From an uncultured Clostridia bacterium (GTDB lineage: Bacteria > Bacillota > Clostridia > Oscillospirales > Oscillospiraceae), in contig CAMHER010000072.1 in the NCBI GenBank assembly GCA_946184215.1, forward strand, positions 1 to 8,560: 8,560 nt of DNA, written 5' to 3'. Position 1 is the first letter of the stretch; every line of letters begins with the position of its first letter. The translations under genes and the position numbers were made by a program. Of the stretch, positions 7,801 through 8,560 are shown in pieces. Below the pieces are notes generated by a model. The model saw only the letters and a list, made by a program, of their open reading frames with translations, was not told the origin of the DNA and did no database searches.

Positions 7801-8349
7801 GTTGGAACGCTGCTGGTCGCTTACAAGGGATCCGACACAAATGTGACGATCCCAGAGGGCGTGACGGGTATCGGCGGCAGCGCGTTTTCCGGCTGCAGCA
7901 GCTTGGAGAGCGTGACGATCCCGGACAGCGTAACGAGCATCGGAAGCAGTGCATTTTCCGGCTGCAGCAGCTTGACGAGCGTAATGATTCCGGCTGGAGT
8001 AACCGAAATTGAAGAACATTCCTTTCAGTATTGCGGCAATTTGTCAAGTGTCACCCTTCCTGAAAGTTTGACCAGCATCGGCTCGTGGACCTTCTACAAC
8101 TGCAGCAGCCTAATGGACATCACGATTCCGAAAAGCGTAAGAAGCATTGGCAGTCTGGCCTTTTACGGCTGCAAGAAGTTGAATGAAATCACGATCCCGG
8201 AGGGCGTGACGAGCATCGATTACGGGACCTTTTCCGGCTGCCGCAGCCTGACGGACATAACGATCCCCGCAAGCGTGAAAAAGATAAATAGTCAAGCCTT
8301 CGAGAAATGCCCCAAGCTCACGATCCATAGGCTCGGGGACTTAGAGTAG
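4819..8349 (+). CDS. LRR_5 (BspA-like) protein with internal BRCT domain, cytoplasmic, long form
   Basis: A 1176-residue paralog of the first LRR gene; function unknown. The start is set by AGGAGG at 4805-4810 with eight-base spacing and by the shared leader (residues 1-25). About 13 LRR_5 repeats fill 25-455, broken by three inserts of the form DLxAW...LLLNGE (around 94-142, 190-236, 307-340). A helical segment at ~510-601 matches the first protein (LCEQKLLPAAALDEYM against LCVHRLIAAKDVDAYM), followed by the charged linker 602-630 (VSKARAKKEKVKEEYEDALV). BRCT lies at ~634-713 (FVITGKM, GSSVTKQTDYLV, GAQVITEEEF). A second LRR block of about 15 repeats, 721-1170, has two more DLxAWC-type inserts (791-837, 905-943) and a short beta-like insert near 990-1006. 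It stops shortly after the last repeat and lacks the GSYAEQYA-type cap of the first protein. There is no signal peptide, membrane span or wall-sorting motif. It probably acts as a cytoplasmic binding scaffold, the BRCT suggesting a link to DNA, DNA ends or phosphoproteins (inference). Confidence 0.94.
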   Translation: MSNPDDFIIENGVLKKYVGPGGDVVIPDGVTSIGNGAFEDCYSIKTVFIPDGVKKIGKDAFKNCRKLSGIRLPASLSSIDNNAFRECRELTQLDICDVAAWCAVTLANDYAHPLYESGKGNWRMNVPGKSGSLLLNGRPVCELVIPEGVCEIAQSVFTNCGSITAVSIPPSLKKIDPNAFYNCAQIKTVNIRDLNAWNSISFTAKPGWGTSYTGSAANPLRNGAVLVLNGEVITELRLSGELKEIGDHVFSGCGSLTSVTFEEGIARIGQNAFQGCGSLHSVFVPKSMRKIDYDAFNGCKNLHVVYIEDLGAWLRMDQNSGGLLSNGADLLLHGEPVREITITEELTKINSHAFDGCRSLTSVTIPEGVTSIGGAAFEGCENLTCVMIPESVKTIYPDAFQNCSNLKSVTIPGGVTSIGNDAFNGCSKLEAVTIPASASSIGYGAFKGCESLRHVTLLASPAVTGWGESWDTPFAGCKTDVWVAQWTKNTTKLLANAELRAIHTDSISAVPSMYRALAALGFAAEEKQDLSTTRAAEHMAFLKKHAAKLCSQMMEHPEAVYFLCEQKLLPAAALDEYMKVATEHNNVELKARLLSYQNELGHGAVSKARAKKEKVKEEYEDALVERMADRDPSKGIEGLTFVITGKMSYAWKSKTEVKEYLESYGAKLGSSVTKQTDYLVATSEADSNSEKSRKARDYGAQVITEEEFNKMVGWRYKDAVQIAIPAWVKSIPENAFSHCDKLTDITIPEGVTSIGKSAFSLCRNMTSITIPASLKSVGVHAFYSSQKLRRVNICNMKAWCEIDFDTSSNPISRDMFDDKGPANSRQLFLDGTPVRDLIIPDGVQQIGRYAFQDYSLLTSVVIPEGVTSIGECAFANCGNLTSVTIPKSLKNIGRGAFLDCKNLKTIHISDLKAWCEIKFECWGHPLSCAESLLLNGEEIRNLVIPDGVSTISDYAFVNYKMLTSVTIPDSVTDIGSSAFLECSGLSADAEGFVIVGTLLVAYKGSDTNVTIPEGVTGIGGSAFSGCSSLESVTIPDSVTSIGSSAFSGCSSLTSVMIPAGVTEIEEHSFQYCGNLSSVTLPESLTSIGSWTFYNCSSLMDITIPKSVRSIGSLAFYGCKKLNEITIPEGVTSIDYGTFSGCRSLTDITIPASVKKINSQAFEKCPKLTIHRLGDLE
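7843..7980 (+). repeat. Two adjacent 69-base coding repeats within the LRR array
   Basis: Bases 7843-7911 and 7912-7980 are consecutive 69-base units (23 codons, one LRR each) that agree at 57 of 69 positions, including an uninterrupted block spanning TTTTCCGGCTGCAGCAGCTTG-type sequence at 7885-7905 and 7954-7974. They encode two nearly identical AFSGCSSL repeats. Most other LRRs in the gene are more diverged at DNA level. This is the best candidate for recent unequal crossing-over or slippage changing repeat number. Confidence 0.8.
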
Positions 8350-8375
8350 ACAATATGTTTTTCGGATGATAGAGT
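8347..8375 (+). promoter_or_regulatory. Weak candidate promoter for the third LRR gene
   Basis: TAGACA at 8347-8352 and TAGAGT at 8370-8375 are 17 bases apart, matching five and four of six consensus positions. The -35 overlaps the stop codon of the second LRR gene. Only 79 bases separate the two genes and there is no strong terminator, so read-through from the promoter at 4745 is at least as likely. Confidence 0.2.
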
Positions 8376-8428
8376 CGTCTTTTCTCCACAATGGAAATCG
8401 AATGAAGTCAATATAGGAGGCAGCTTCC

Positions 8429-8560
8429 ATGAGCAATCCCGGCGATTTCATCATTGAAAACGGCGTTTTGAAAAAGTACGTCGGCCCCGGCGGGGACGTA
8501 GTTATCCCGGACGGTGTGACGAGCATCGGCGAGGAGGCGTTTCGTGCCTGCAGCAGCCTG
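8429..8560 (+). CDS. LRR_5 (BspA-like) protein, third paralog, 5' end only
   Basis: The first 44 codons are present and the gene runs off the window. AGGAGG at 8415-8420 with eight-base spacing sets the start. The protein begins MSNPGDFIIENGVLKKYVGP, then enters the first LRR_5 repeat (IPDGVTSIGEEAFRACSSL). Over the first ~100 bases it differs from the second LRR gene at only about 8 positions, five or six of them silent, so the two gene starts are recently related or kept alike by gene conversion. Whether it carries the helical segment and BRCT domain cannot be seen. It probably shares a transcript with the gene upstream. Confidence 0.95.
   Translation, partial: MSNPGDFIIENGVLKKYVGPGGDVVIPDGVTSIGEEAFRACSSL

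Noticed and set aside
8365..8383. Terminator-like hairpin after the second LRR gene
   Set aside because: The stem is only 6 bp with two G-U pairs and a 3-base loop, followed by four Ts; too weak to call.
1..8560. CRISPR array, tRNA/rRNA genes, transposase or integrase
   Set aside because: The 69-base periodicity is coding LRR repeats and the intergenic repeats are palindromes without spacers; no RNA gene signature or mobile-element enzyme is visible.

Overview
The window looks like an accessory region of a gut-type Gram-positive anaerobe, most likely class Clostridia (Oscillospiraceae/Ruminococcaceae-like). This rests on AGGAGG ribosome sites 7-8 bases before the starts, a consensus sigma-A promoter, LRR_5 (BspA/TpLRR) proteins of the kind common in gut Firmicutes, and several families of short palindromic intergenic repeats familiar from such genomes. 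All supported genes are on the + strand. The organism assignment is an inference; no phylogenetic marker gene is present.

Layout: 1-130 holds two hairpin-rich repeat units. 160-2742 is the first LRR_5 gene (860 aa). 2741-2848 is a short, headless coding remnant whose frame continues straight through the stop of the first gene; it resembles the C-terminal end of a vWA-like (DUF2201-type) protein. 2856-2940 is a double-hairpin repeat. 2969-4480 is a MoxR-like AAA+ ATPase (503 aa). 4481-4818 holds no gene but contains a small palindrome, a second, longer copy of the double-hairpin repeat, a terminator-like hairpin and a strong promoter. 4819-8349 is the second LRR_5 gene (1176 aa). 8429 to the end is the start of a third gene of the same family.

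The two complete LRR genes share an unusual plan: a short leader module, LRR_5 repeats, an all-helical segment, a charged linker, a DNA-ligase-type BRCT domain, then more LRR_5 repeats. Neither has a signal peptide, membrane segment or wall anchor, so they look cytoplasmic, unlike classical surface BspA proteins. The helical-linker-BRCT core is conserved between the paralogs, while the LRR arms differ greatly in length and inserts.

The best candidate for something undescribed is this tandem array of cytoplasmic LRR-BRCT proteins wrapped around a MoxR ATPase whose vWA partner appears to have been cut down to its last ~34 residues. MoxR-vWA pairs with a variable third partner are known as chaperone-like and conflict-type systems. 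Assigning this locus to such a system is an inference from gene content and is not shown by the sequence.
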